A DNA stretch of 47,589 bases, from assembly GCA_001725945.1 (NCBI GenBank), contig LRMT01000304.1:1-47589 (forward strand), in the 5' to 3' direction. This DNA comes from Cupriavidus sp. UYMMa02A (GTDB taxonomy: Bacteria > Pseudomonadota > Gammaproteobacteria > Burkholderiales > Burkholderiaceae). The position numbers and the translations under genes are program-made. The notes below the pieces were generated by a model. The model was not told the DNA's origin, ran no database searches, and worked only from the letters and a program-made list of their open reading frames with translations. The first letter of the stretch is position 1. Each line of letters opens with the position of its first letter. Shown piece by piece: positions 19,257-27,306 of the stretch.

Positions 19257-19652
19257 TTACTTGTGTTGCCTGGAATCAGCCTGCCCTGCTGGAGTGTCGG
19301 AATACGCCACCCATGCTGGCTGCCAAAGCTGCTGCATGGCCTCCAGTCTTCGTACACGCTGGGTCTTCACATAGCGGGTCGTGGTGTCCGTCGTCAGCTC
19401 CAGGCGGGTGGCCCCCGCCGGATCGCTTTTCCGCAGACGCCTTGCGCAGCGCGTGAAAAAAGCTCCCGAAGCTGCCAGTGGAAGCTGCAGCCGCCGTGAC
19501 ACGCCGCGCCGGATCCCGGGCAACTTCGTCCCGCCCCCATCTTGCCGGCGGATTCGCACCCACCAAGGCAGCCGTAGACAACGTTCCGGGATCTGCGGCC
19601 AAACCAAAGATGCAGACTCCAGCGCGACGCCCTCCCCTTTCTGCCGTGGCAT
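19257..19652 (-). CDS. Uncertain ORF, unknown function
   Basis: An ATG-started 131-codon minus-strand ORF at the right end of the transposon, reading CLRLPWWVRIRRQDGGGTKL and ending TTRYVKTQRVRRLEAMQQLW and WVAYSDTPAGQ. Neighbouring frames are almost equally open in this GC-rich stretch, no ribosome-binding site is evident and I recognise no family. It could be a small regulator or cargo gene, or not coding at all. Confidence 0.2.
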   Translation of the reverse strand: MPRQKGEGVALESASLVWPQIPERCLRLPWWVRIRRQDGGGTKLPGIRRGVSRRLQLPLAASGAFFTRCARRLRKSDPAGATRLELTTDTTTRYVKTQRVRRLEAMQQLWQPAWVAYSDTPAGQADSRQHK

Positions 19653-19678
19653 GCCGCAGACATCATCAGCGCCTTTTA

Positions 19679-19744
19679 CCCATTAACTTTGAGAATCTAA
19701 CCCACTAACTGTGAGACAAAACTCAATAACTTTGAGACGTGACA
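19679..19744. repeat. Right end of the Tn7-like element with TnsB-type repeats
   Basis: Three inverted copies of the end motif lie close together: 19679-19694 (CCCATTAACTTTGAGA), 19699-19716 (around CCCACTAACTGTGAGA) and the terminal copy 19724-19744 ending GACGTGACA. They match the left-end sites in reverse orientation and define the right boundary at 19744. Confidence 0.7.
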
Positions 19745-19752
19745 GCTGATAT

Positions 19753-19769
19753 CCGCCTCGACGAGGCGG
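19753..19769. promoter_or_regulatory. 17-bp palindrome upstream of the integrase-like gene
   Basis: CCGCCTCGACGAGGCGG is a perfect inverted repeat (8-bp arms, one-base centre) about 43 bases before ATG 19812 and eight bases outside the transposon end. It may be an operator for the downstream gene or simply a GC-rich coincidence. Confidence 0.3.
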
Positions 19770-19811
19770 CACGGGTGTGCGGGAACGCCATTTCGGTATA
19801 TAAAATCGTCT

Positions 19812-20720
19812 ATGGCTGACATGAACGTCCTTTGGCGATCGAATCCCACCCTCGCCTATCGCGACTGGCAAACCCGCGAAGCCGCCGGTGTCGACAAGCG
19901 CCCCCTCTCCGCCCGATCAATCGTCCAGCACCAGGCGATGTTCGAGCACTTCCGCCAACACCTTGTAGCCCGCGGCACGACTGTCGTGCCTTTGGCGCCG
20001 ACGATATCGAGGCGTTCTGGCGGACCGCCGACGCGCGAACCTACACACAGACGACTCGCGTGCGCTATGTAAAACTGCTGGACCGCCTCTGTCGACATCT
20101 TGTCTTCGCAGGCGTACGCAAAGACAATCCGGCCGCCAGCCTGCTCAAGCCCGTGCGATGGCCAGACGACGAACCCGAACCGCAATACCTCGACAAGGGC
20201 TTGGATCGGGTCTGCAGGCCCATCTCCAGTCCCCTGCCGAGGGCCTTGCCGACCTGCGCAGTCGAGCCATCGTGGCTCTCTTTCTGGCAACGGGCATCAC
20301 CGCGGCCGAGGCTCGCGCCGCTCGCGTGGTGGATCTCCACCCCGATGCGCAGCCGCCCTATTTCCTCGTACCGGCACACGGACCGCGAGGAGCGCGCACC
20401 GTTCATCTGGCCGGGTTCGCCGTTTCCCTGCTGAGTGCCTGGCTGGCGCGGCGACAGACTCTTCCGATCGACGGCGATCTGCTCTTTTCCCTGCTTCCCG
20501 ACGGTCGCCGATGACCGACATGAGCTTCGGACGCATCGTAGCCGCGACGCTCTTGGCTATTGACGCCGCCAATGTCGAGATGAGCCCGCGCACGCTGCGC
20601 AACACCTTTTGCCGTCGCCAGTTGCTCGCCGGCCGGACGCACGACGACGTGAGCCAGATGCTCGGGCTCACCAGCAATCAGACATGCGCGCGCATTGCGG
20701 CCACCATCGGCAAAGGCTAG
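19812..20720 (+). CDS. Integrase-fold protein lacking tyrosine-recombinase catalytic residues (frame broken three times)
   Basis: Starts at ATG 19812 (MADMNVLWRSNPTLAYRDW). Adding one base at 19988 (GGCC), 20208-20210 (G run) and 20508 (C run) joins three frames into about 303 residues. A SAM-like N-terminal domain (RSIVQHQAMFEHFRQHLVAR) and RYVKLLDRLCRHLVFAGVRK precede the catalytic-fold domain. Where recombinases read ATGLR..E, this reads LFLATGITAAEARAAR. The HxxR box reads SPRTLRNTF, so only the arginine remains. GH is replaced by GL, and the final region TCARIAATIGKG has no tyrosine. Phage-integrase chemistry is therefore unlikely. A DNA-binding or structural role on a secondary replicon is more plausible; I recall similar proteins on Burkholderiales plasmids. 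Confidence 0.6.
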
Positions 20721-20855
20721 CCGTTGCGGCCACGCACCAGCCCCCGACCAAAAGGGTTTTCAGCCCTTGCACACGCGCTCACATTTGCTATGCTTCGCCG
20801 CAGCGCTGCGCAATGAATTTCGGCGGTCGGCGCGTATTTCCAACTAGACACGACC

Positions 20856-21290
20856 ATGGCCACGAAAGCTAAACCCGTAGCAAAGACTGCAACCAAGACC
20901 GCCGCGAAGAAGGCTGCCGCTCCTGCAAAGAAGGCCGCGCCGGCCAAGAAGGCAGCTGCCGCTGCCCCGGTCGCCAAGCCGCTCAAAGACACGTTCAACA
21001 AGTCAAGCCTGCTGGCTCACCTAATCGAGCAAACCCAGCTGGAAAAGAAGACCGTCCAGACCGTGCTCTCCCACCTGGAGAACACCATCGTCAGCGCCAT
21101 CCACAAGAAGGGCGCCGGCGAGTTCACTCTGCCGGGTCTCTTCAAGGTGCAGGCCATTCAGGTGCCGGCCACCAAGAAGCGTTTCGGCAAGAACCCGTTC
21201 ACGGGTCAGGACCAGTGGTTCGCCGCCAAGCCGGCCAGCGTGAAGGTAAAAGTCCGACCGCTGAAGAAGCTGAAGGACGCAGCACTGTAA
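20856..21290 (+). CDS. HU-family DNA-binding protein with an Ala/Lys-rich N-terminal tail
   Basis: A 144-residue protein. About the first 45 residues are repeats of AAKKAAAPAKKAAP type, resembling histone H1 tails. From residue ~47 a normal HU/IHF domain follows: NKSSLLAHLIEQTQLEKKTV, SAIHKKGAGEFTLPGLFKVQ and the DNA-binding arm region around KKRFGKNPFTGQ. The long tail is typical of some beta-proteobacterial HU proteins and should increase non-specific DNA compaction. The gene stands alone; its likely terminator is split by the IS element immediately downstream. Confidence 0.85.
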   Translation: MATKAKPVAKTATKTAAKKAAAPAKKAAPAKKAAAAAPVAKPLKDTFNKSSLLAHLIEQTQLEKKTVQTVLSHLENTIVSAIHKKGAGEFTLPGLFKVQAIQVPATKKRFGKNPFTGQDQWFAAKPASVKVKVRPLKKLKDAAL

Positions 21291-21311
21291 CCGCCGGAAA
21301 CACAAACGGAA

Positions 21312-21333
21312 AAGGCCCGACATCGCGAGATGT
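21312..21333 (+). terminator. Left half of the HU-gene terminator, split by an IS3 element
   Basis: AAAAGGCCCGACATCGCGAGATGT ends where the IS begins (21334). On the far side of the IS (22786 onward) TTTGTGCTGGGCTTTTTGTTT supplies a matching GGGC/GCCC arm and a T run. Before insertion the two halves would have formed a terminator hairpin just after the HU gene. Confidence 0.45.
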
Positions 21334-21369
21334 TGAACTGAACCCCAGAAGTTGGACGGTTCGAGAAGA

Positions 21370-22193
21370 CTAGGCTTGCAAGGCTGAGTCCTGTATTGCA
21401 CGGGGCTCAGCCCTTTTAGTTTCAGTCGGATACGTTCGTGGTTGTAGTAGTGGATGTATTGCCGGATGCCAGCCTGCAACTGCTCCACGCTGTCGAATTC
21501 GTTCAGGTAGAAGAACTCCGACTTGAGCGTTCCAAAGAAGCTTTCCATCGCGGCATTATCAAGGCAATTGCCCTTGCGGGACATGCTCTGACGGACCTTC
21601 TCGCCCAGGAGGCGCCGATAGGCTGGCATCTGATACTGCCAGCCCTGATCCGAATGCAGCAAGGGCCGCTCTCTACGTTTAATGTGTGAGATCGCTTTCT
21701 TCAGCATGCCGCTGACGAGATCGAAGGTGGGCCGTGTGGAACTCTGCCAGGCAATGATCTCGCCGTTGTAAAGATCCATGACCGGCGACAGGTACAGCTT
21801 CTGCCCCTTCACGTTGAACTCGGTCACGTGCGTCACCCATTTCTCGTTGGGCCGTTGCGCAGCAAACTGCCGGTTGAGCAAGTTCGGCGCCACCTGGCCC
21901 AGCATTCCCCGGTAAGAGCGGTATTTCTTCGGTCGTACCAGCGACTTCAAACCCAACTGCAGCATCAGGCGCCGGATCAATTTGTGATTGACTATCTCGC
22001 CAGCCTGCCGGATCACCACGGTAATGCGCCGATAGCCATATCGGCCCCGGTGGTGCTCGTAGATCGTTCGGATGCGCTGCTTGAGTTCGGCGTAACGGTC
22101 CCCGGCCGGCAGGACTTTCTGCTGGTAGTAAAAGGTGCTGCGTGCCAGTCCTGCCACATCAAGCAGGACGGCCAATGGATGGTGCTGCCTCAA
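21370..22193 (-). CDS. IS3-family transposase OrfB (integrase core)
   Basis: The protein reads TFYYQQKVLPAGDRYAELKQ, GRYGYRRITVVIRQAGEIVN and NEKWVTHVTEFNVKGQKLYL (first acidic region). Then come SPVMDLYNGEIIAWQ with an aspartate, DQGWQYQMPAYRRLL, and KGNCLDNAAMESFFGTLKSE with the catalytic glutamate. As written the frame reads through the IS end into the HU gene antisense. Adding one G near 21384 gives RTQALQA and a stop at 21370 inside the element, which is the expected length. Translation would normally come from a programmed frameshift out of orfA near 22205. Confidence 0.85.
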
Positions 22194-22201
22194 TTCGAGT
22201 A

Positions 22202-22734
22202 CTACTTGCGCTTTGCGCGCGGTGCCTGACGCTGCTCCGCTCGAATCAAGGCATCGAGTTTTTTTAGGTACGCCACCTCCGCGCGCAGGTATTCGTTCTC
22301 CTTGAGCAACTGCTCACGGGTGCGCTCATCCGGCTTGGATTCCGGTGGGATGGGTTCGGGCGGTGAAGAGTTCGGCATCTTCCGGGGGCGCCCTTGGGAC
22401 GGGGCAATAGTGCAGACAGACCACCCTCATGATACTGGCGTTCCCAGCGGCTGATGGCCCCCGGATCACGAATCCCCAATATCGCTCGGACCTGAGCTTG
22501 CGACAGGTTGTCTCGCTGCATGCGCTCAAGCGCCGCCAGCTTGAATTCTGCGCTGTACTTGGTATGTCCCTTGCGTCGTAACCCGCGTTGACCATGGAGT
22601 TCATACTCGGCAACCCACTGTCGGGCCAGCGTACGGGCCACTCCATACTCCTGCGCCAGCGCCCCATAACCGATATCTCCGGCTAGATATCGCTTTACTA
22701 CCTTGAGCTTCAGTTGCTCGTCGTGTCTCACCAT
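22202..22734 (-). CDS. IS3-family OrfA (helix-turn-helix; frame broken once)
   Basis: ATG 22734 begins MVRHDEQLKLKVVKRYLAG and continues with the helix-turn-helix block YGALAQEYGVARTLARQWV and a second one, AALERMQRDNLSQAQVRAIL. One A added near 22380 restores KMPNSSPPEPIPPESKPDER and the coiled-coil/leucine-zipper end KENEYLRAEVAYLKKLDALI, with the stop at 22202. OrfA binds the IS ends and modulates OrfAB. Confidence 0.75.
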
Positions 22735-22818
22735 GAAAAACACCCCAAGGGTTGGATCAATGTCCAACTCTTGGGGTGCAGTTCATTTGTGCTGGGCTTT
22801 TTGTTTAGGGATTGGCGC

Positions 22819-23028
22819 TCAATGGAGAGTCGGCGCGAGACAGTAATCGAGGGCGGAATCGAACGAGAACTTTCGGTCAAGGAAGGTCATGCTTCCCGAT
22901 GGTTCACGCCGATACACGTCGAAGAACTGCGCTTCCGACTGGCGGGCCTGAACTTCCATGGTGGACGTGTTGCGCATCGCGTGGATATGCAGCTTGTTGA
23001 CGATGGCGGTAAATCCCTTCTGCGGCAT
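22819..23028 (-). CDS. Small plasmid protein of unknown function
   Basis: ATG 23028 follows AGGAGAACAGCA, a strong ribosome-binding site. The 69-residue product reads MPQKGFTAIVNKLHIHAMRN, STMEVQARQSEAQFFDVYRR and SMTFLDRKFSFDSALDYCL. It has no signal peptide or membrane segment. It is the last gene of the minus-strand primase/SSB block. I do not recognise it. Confidence 0.55.
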   Translation of the reverse strand: MPQKGFTAIVNKLHIHAMRNTSTMEVQARQSEAQFFDVYRREPSGSMTFLDRKFSFDSALDYCLAPTLH

Positions 23029-23126
23029 TGCTGTTCTCCTAAGGGAGCCTGCCACGGGTACCCTTCCCTGTGGGAAGGACCCACAGGGCAGAGGTTAAGA
23101 ATGGTGCCACCAAAGGTGGCAGGTGA

Positions 23127-24202
23127 TCAGGCGGTGACGGCCTGTCGAGACACTAGGCGCAACTGATACTCCGTGCGCCATTGATCGCAGAAGTCGGTAC
23201 CTCGGACTTTTGGTCTATGCATGACGGTGCGCAGCCCTTCGGCGCGCAACCGCTTCTCCAACTTCAAGGCGTCGGCCATGCCGGGCGACTTACCTGTCTT
23301 CGGATCGATCTTGTCGAAATCCGCGAAGATGTGCACCGTGTGGATCCCCAAGTCCGGCGGCACCACGAACTGGCTGAGCAGCACACGGTTCAGACAATTC
23401 CAAGCCGCAAGCCAAAGAGCATGTAGGCTGCATACGCATTCTCTAGCCCTTCGGCTATGCCGACTTCACCGGCACGTGGTGGCATTAAGCGCACCGCGCC
23501 ACCGGCAATCGGCAGCGCCGATACCTCATTGCGCTTGGCTGGCAGGCTTTCCCCGTCTGCACTGACGATCATCGCCTTGGCAGGCGAAACCGGATCCAGC
23601 GACGTCCGGTGCAACGTCGCCATGCGCCCATCTGGCAGCGTGAACTGCGCAACGATGGTCGGATAGCGACCGACGAGTTGACCGTCATGCCAGTAGTCCT
23701 GCGAAGCCAGCCGCAAAGCGGTAGGCCGCGGCGCGCGGAGGCCGGGAACGCGGGCCGCGAGATAGCGCATGGCGTGATCGCCAGGCACCAACTCTGCTGC
23801 GGCATTCCACCGCTTGATGATGCGTCGCATCTTTGCAGCAGGATCATCGCCCCCGCGGCGCCGCCCTTGATTAGGTTGGACAGGTCGAGGAGTGACTGGA
23901 ACGGCTCGCTCGCCGTTCAGTTCAGACTGCAGCTGCCAATAGGTCATACGGGTGTAGCAGCGCACAAGCTCAAGGCCGTCGCCGGCTTTCGGGCTTCCGT
24001 CATTGCACTTGCGGCACACCCAATCGCCGCGACCGCGCTTGTTGTCGTAGGTGAATCGATCATGGCCGCCACAGAGGGGGCAAGGACCAGAACGTCCTCG
24101 CCAGAATCTGTCCGTCAGGACTTCCGCTGGCAGGTACTGCCTCACCAGAGCGTCCCATTGAGCGGGCGTCCAGCTTTTCACAATGTCACTCAGTTCTTTC
24201 AT
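23127..24202 (-). CDS. Plasmid DNA primase (zinc-binding domain plus Toprim; frame broken once)
   Basis: From ATG 24202 (MKELSDIVKSWTPAQWDALV) the protein shows a CHC2-type zinc site with CPLCGGHDRF and CRKCNDG. It continues through KMRRIIKRWNAAAELVPGDH and the Toprim_3-like block GIAEGLENAYAAYMLFG. A missing base near 23390-23400 shifts the frame. The continuation reads NCLNRVLLSQFVVP, VHIFADFDKIDPKTGKSPGM with the acidic Toprim motif, and ALKLEKRLRAEGLRTVMHRP, ending at 23127. The restored product is about 358 residues. It likely primes lagging-strand or conjugative DNA synthesis and lies next to ssb. No helicase domain is visible. Confidence 0.8.
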
Positions 24203-24347
24203 GGGATGGCTCCAGATGGAGGATTGGTCGATGCCTGAGACAGGCGAAGGAACGCTTGCTCAAAAGACATCCCGGCCGAGGCCAGAAGGTCTTTTCAGCA
24301 TGGCGCTATGGCAGAGAAGAGGGATTGGCGGGATCGCTGTGGAAGTG

Positions 24348-24377
24348 CTACTGCGATCCCCGGAGCGATCGCAGTAG
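24348..24377. repeat. Perfect 11-bp stem-loop between ssb and the primase gene
   Basis: CTACTGCGATC (24348-24358) and GATCGCAGTAG (24367-24377) are exact inverted copies around an eight-base loop. No T run follows on either strand, so it is a weak candidate for a terminator. It could be an operator, an RNA-processing hairpin or a single-strand origin-like structure. Confidence 0.4.
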
Positions 24378-24414
24378 TGAAGAGAGAGGTCAGCCGCTTG
24401 TTTTGCTGAAAGCG

Positions 24415-24976
24415 TCAGGCGCCTTCGTAGCGAAACGGGATTCCGTCCAGCGCTGCAGGTTGGCGGAACGGGAGATCGTCGTCGAAGTTGGAGAGGCCGC
24501 CACCGGTCGGAGCTGGTTGCGACCGACGCTCCTGCGCGGGCGCAGCAGGCTGCGTACCGCCACGCCCGCTGTCGTTCGATCGGCGTTGGGCGCCTGCGCG
24601 ACTGTAACCCTCGTCTGAGGAATTTTCGTCACCGCCTCCACCGCCCCTGCTACCAAGCATCTGCATCTGATCGGCCACGATCTCGGTGCTGTACTTGTCC
24701 TGGCCGGACTGATCCTGCCACTTACGTGTCCGGATACGGCCTCGATGTAGACAGATGACCCTTTGCGCAGGTACTGGCCGGCGAGCTCGCAAGCTTGCCG
24801 AAGAACGCAATGCGGTGCCACTCCGTGGCTTCCTTCATCTCGCCTGTTTGCTTGTCCTTGTAGCGATCAGTGGTGGCAATGCGGATGTTTGTGACCGCAT
24901 CGCCGCTAGGGATATATCGGGTTTCGGGGTCCGCCCCGAGGTTGCCTACGAGAATCACCTTGTTAATGGAAGCCAT
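24415..24976 (-). CDS. ssb: Single-stranded DNA-binding protein (frame broken twice)
   Basis: ATG 24976 starts MASINKVILVGNLGADPETR, the classic SSB OB-fold, followed by VTNIRIATTDRYKDKQTGEM and EWHRIAFFGKLA. One C added near 24790 continues it as ELAGQYLRKGSSVYIEG, and one C near 24740 (plus strand) gives RIRTRKWQDQSGQDKYSTEI. The C-terminal part is Gly/Arg/Gln-rich and disordered, then FDDDLPF occurs near the end. The final residues are FRYEGA instead of the strictly acidic DDDIPF tip, so the acidic motif is internal. The restored length is about 187 residues. Confidence 0.85.
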
Positions 24977-24985
24977 GATTCCTAC

Positions 24986-25780
24986 TCAATGAACGTGGTT
25001 AATGGTCCAGACCCAACGGTCCCAGAGCTTCTGCTCTCCGGTCCTGGGGTCCTTGATGGGATAGCCGGTCTTCTTGTCGAAGGCGGGCACTTTTTCCTTG
25101 CGCAGTTTCTTAACAGCAACCTGGTCGCCAGTCTTGCAGCCCGATTCGGCGAGCGCATCCTTGAGGCCTTCACCCTGTAAGATCTTCTCGCCGGCGATCG
25201 TGGACAGTTTCACGGCAAACGAGGTGTAAGTCCGAGCCCCACCCGGCTTGCGGTTGGGAAACGTCATCTCGCCCCACTCGATCAGCTCGCCTACGGTGTA
25301 GGCCGAAGACGACGCCCGCTCCGTGGCCATGCCTCCGGCATCGGTACCCTCACCCTCTTGCCGGCCGCCACATTCCGCGTCGGTCACATAACGGCCTGGC
25401 GATTGCTGGCGTCGTGGTTCTGCTTCAGCAGAATTGGCATGCGTAAGCCGCGGGGCAGCTGGTTGGGCCGCATCCTGAATGACGCTTGCCGCGACCCGTT
25501 CCAGCGATACGCCCGGATGCTCGCTGAGCTTCATCCAGCGCGGGAAGACTTCAGGCAGAAGCTTGTCGCCGTAGGGTGTTCGTTGGAGCCGGTGCTCGAA
25601 AACGCCGACGAAGTGGACCACGCGATCACCCTCATCACGAAGCAGATGTGGGACGCCGTGAACGTAGAACTGCCGTTCGTTTGAGTCGCCCCTGCCAACC
25701 GGAATGCTGTCGATGGGGTCGCTTCGCGGCTTCGCGTTCAGCGCACCGGCCATGCGCTTGATGAGATTGAGCCAAGTCAT
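24986..25780 (-). CDS. Plasmid protein of unknown function with a relaxase-type C-terminal fold
   Basis: ATG 25780 lies two bases after the upstream stop, implying coupled translation. The 264-residue protein starts MTWLNLIKRMAGALNAKPRS. It has an N-terminal block around RQFYVHGVPHLLRDEGDRVV, a polar linker and a C-terminal block KILQGEGLKDALAESGCKTG-DQVAVKK. The last pattern resembles the OB-like segment seen at the end of some conjugative relaxases and large plasmid proteins ('L..al..sG...GD.v.l'). No catalytic tyrosines or histidine triad are seen, so it is not itself a relaxase. It sits beside ssb and the primase gene, suggesting a DNA-processing role. Confidence 0.5.
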   Translation of the reverse strand: MTWLNLIKRMAGALNAKPRSDPIDSIPVGRGDSNERQFYVHGVPHLLRDEGDRVVHFVGVFEHRLQRTPYGDKLLPEVFPRWMKLSEHPGVSLERVAASVIQDAAQPAAPRLTHANSAEAEPRRQQSPGRYVTDAECGGRQEGEGTDAGGMATERASSSAYTVGELIEWGEMTFPNRKPGGARTYTSFAVKLSTIAGEKILQGEGLKDALAESGCKTGDQVAVKKLRKEKVPAFDKKTGYPIKDPRTGEQKLWDRWVWTINHVH

Positions 25781-25782
25781 GG

Positions 25783-26211
25783 TTATAGAAGTGAACCGCA
25801 CCGCAGACGACGGACCGCTTCAAGGTCCCGGCGCAGCTGGCCATGATTGAGAATCACGTCTTGCAGCGTCTCGGGATCGACACCCGATACTGCACAGACA
25901 TAGGTGTATGGCAGTGCGCCATTCCAGTACCCAAAGATCCAGCCCAGCGTCATGGAGTATTCCTCCGCGTCGAGAGGCCGGTTCCGCATACGGGCACGTA
26001 GCATCTCGGCACAATCGATCAAAGACTCTGGCATGTTGTCGCCACGCCGGCTATCACAGGCGAGGCTAATCAGGGCGTCGACCATCTTTTCGCGAACGGC
26101 CTCGCTCCAGAGAGACGGGTCGGGCAAGGGGTCGAGCTTGGGCGGGGGCAATACGATGGCGGCCGCCTCGCCGAAGAAGTCAAGCTGCCATCCTGCTGTT
26201 GTTGTTTCCAT
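25783..26211 (-). CDS. Conserved-looking plasmid protein, unknown function
   Basis: ATG 26211 is preceded by GGAG with proper spacing. The 142-residue protein reads METTTAGWQLDFFGEAAAI, LWSEAVREKMVDALISLACD, EEYSMTLGWIFGYWNGALPY and TYVCAVSGVDPETLQDVIL. No signal peptide or membrane segment is evident. It is the second gene of the minus-strand block and is translationally coupled to the next. I do not recognise it. Confidence 0.55.
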   Translation of the reverse strand: METTTAGWQLDFFGEAAAIVLPPPKLDPLPDPSLWSEAVREKMVDALISLACDSRRGDNMPESLIDCAEMLRARMRNRPLDAEEYSMTLGWIFGYWNGALPYTYVCAVSGVDPETLQDVILNHGQLRRDLEAVRRLRCGSLL

Positions 26212-26304
26212 GATGGTCTCCGGGCAGGCACCCGAAAACCCACCAGTCGGCGGGTAACGGGACCCGCGACAGGTGAAAAGCGCCGCCCAGCGGGCGGCAA
26301 GGGA

Positions 26305-26598
26305 TCAAGATTGGTCGTGCGTTCCCGTCCGACGAATCGGCGTCACCACAGCCGAGCGCTCGTACAGCCGCTCGGGTTGCGCCTCTTGCTTCGACTTGGA
26401 CATGTCGTCCGGCATCGAAACCTTCGGTGCTGCAGGGATCGCCTTATTCCAGGCAACAGCCCGGTGGTAGAGGAACGAGATTCCGACGACGGCCACAAAA
26501 GCACCGACGATGAACGACTGCGAGGCCACATAAAGCACCATGCAAAGCATGAGCAACTGGAACGGACGCTTGATGAGGTTCGGGACAAAGGATTCCAT
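26305..26598 (-). CDS. Small membrane protein, unknown function
   Basis: I choose ATG 26598, preceded by TGGAGAG. The 97-residue product has a hydrophobic stretch of about 40 residues near the N-terminus (LLMLCMVLYVASQSFIVGAF, VAVVGISFLYH), probably two membrane segments. A polar tail follows that ends RLYERSAVVTPIRRTGTH. The longer ORF upstream to 26847 has no start signal. It is the first gene of the block running to 22.8 kb. Confidence 0.55.
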   Translation of the reverse strand: MESFVPNLIKRPFQLLMLCMVLYVASQSFIVGAFVAVVGISFLYHRAVAWNKAIPAAPKVSMPDDMSKSKQEAQPERLYERSAVVTPIRRTGTHDQS

Positions 26599-26847
26599 GG
26601 TTTCTCTCCAGAAACGTAAAAAGGGAATTCCTGGCGGATGCCAGGCCATTATTCGATGCTCGAAAGAGCACGGAATCCTTTGAATGCAGCGCGTGAACGC
26701 GCTTGCGACATGCCTTGAGCGCATGACGTAAGCACGCTGTTGCGGAAATAAAGTGTTTGAGCGGCACACCGACCACCGTGGGATCGGCGATCCATATTGC
26801 TTAGGCAGAGCTGCCCAGGGCCGCAGTATCGATGCGTTTGCACGCAC

Positions 26848-27163
26848 GACGAATCTACACGATCACTAATCAGTGCGCAAGCGAGGGAACTCGCCGAAAG
26901 CTAGCAACGTCGGGGCGACGCGAATATCACGATATTGCGTTGGCGACGGAGTGCTCGGGTTTTTGATGTGCGATTCGCCCAATAGCGCCAGTGGCTACAG
27001 TCCCGCCTGACTTCTGCCGCAGCGGCCATTCATCCCACACGACACAAAACCTGTATATACAAGCCCACCCCTCCGAAGAGGGTTTACCCTAAATTGCCCT
27101 TTTCTTTGTCCGATAAAAGCGGCATGGATTGACGTTCTTTCAAATCCTGACATTGAAAGAGCT
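26848..27163. promoter_or_regulatory. Divergent regulatory region with palindromes
   Basis: This gap separates the minus-strand small-protein/ssb block from the plus-strand regulator pair. TGTATATACA (27052-27061) is a perfect palindrome, and CCCTC-CGAA-GAGGG (27066-27079) forms a short stem-loop. AT-rich sequence around 27085-27120 could hold promoter elements. Operator function is inferred from position. Confidence 0.4.
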
Positions 27164-27306
27164 ATGGAATTCCTGAGCTTTCGCCCCTCCGATGCGCTCC
27201 GTCTACGTCTAATCTTCGCTCAGCGTCGTCCTCGATTGGCGCCTGAATGCGAGTCTCGACATTTTGAGATCGGCGCACCGCTGCTAGGGATATTGAGCAC
27301 GCCAGC
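27164..27306 (+). CDS. Uncertain 5' ORF interrupted by the IS5-type element
   Basis: ATG 27164 opens 48 codons (MEFLSFRPSDALRLRLIFAQ, ESRHFEIGAPLLGIL) up to the insertion. If the IS and one target repeat are removed, the frame continues ALGYECWHPRNG straight into the downstream coiled-coil ORF without a stop. This may be an N-terminal extension of that gene or a small upstream gene. No strong ribosome-binding site is seen. Confidence 0.3.

Larger units (their letters stand above)
18887..19678. other. Right-hand transposon region without a clear cargo gene
   Basis: About 790 bases between the tnsA start and the right-end repeats. It contains a strong hairpin at 19013-19050 and an uncertain minus-strand ORF at 19257-19652. 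No known cargo (resistance, defence, guide RNA or CRISPR) is recognisable. Confidence 0.45.
12965..19744 (-). mobile_element. Tn7-like transposon (tnsA-tnsB-tnsC-tniQ)
   Basis: The element is bounded by perfect 18-bp inverted repeats, TGTCACGTCTCAAAGTTA at 12965-12982 and its complement at 19727-19744, ending in TGT...ACA as Tn7-type elements do. Internal repeats of a TCTCAMAGTTA-like motif follow each end. The four genes run on the minus strand in the order tnsA, tnsB, tnsC, tniQ. At 6.78 kb it is short for the family and shows no clear cargo. The five bases on either side (TCACC and GCTGA) do not match, so there is no visible target duplication. The DDE transposase frame is intact; TnsA looks catalytically altered and TniQ/TnsC are frameshifted. 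Confidence 0.8.
21334..22785 (-). mobile_element. IS3-family insertion sequence (IS150-like)
   Basis: The ends are TGAACTGAACCCCAGAAGTT at 21334 and TGAACTGCACCCCAAGAGTT on the minus strand at 22785, a near-perfect inverted repeat of about 24 bases. The element is 1,452 bp and carries orfA and orfB in the usual overlapping, frameshift-coupled order. The flanking bases do not show an unambiguous 3-bp duplication. Confidence 0.85.

Noticed and set aside
12965..19744. CRISPR-associated Tn7-like (CAST) system
   Set aside because: No repeat-spacer array, Cas gene or tracr-like structure is visible; spaced repeats occur only at the element ends.
21021..21333. C-terminal extension of the IS3 OrfB to 390 residues
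   Set aside because: It lies beyond the IS inverted repeat and is antisense to the HU gene; one missing base near 21384 explains the read-through.
24986..25780. Conjugative relaxase
   Set aside because: Only a C-terminal resemblance to an accessory fold; no catalytic tyrosine motif or metal-binding histidine triad.
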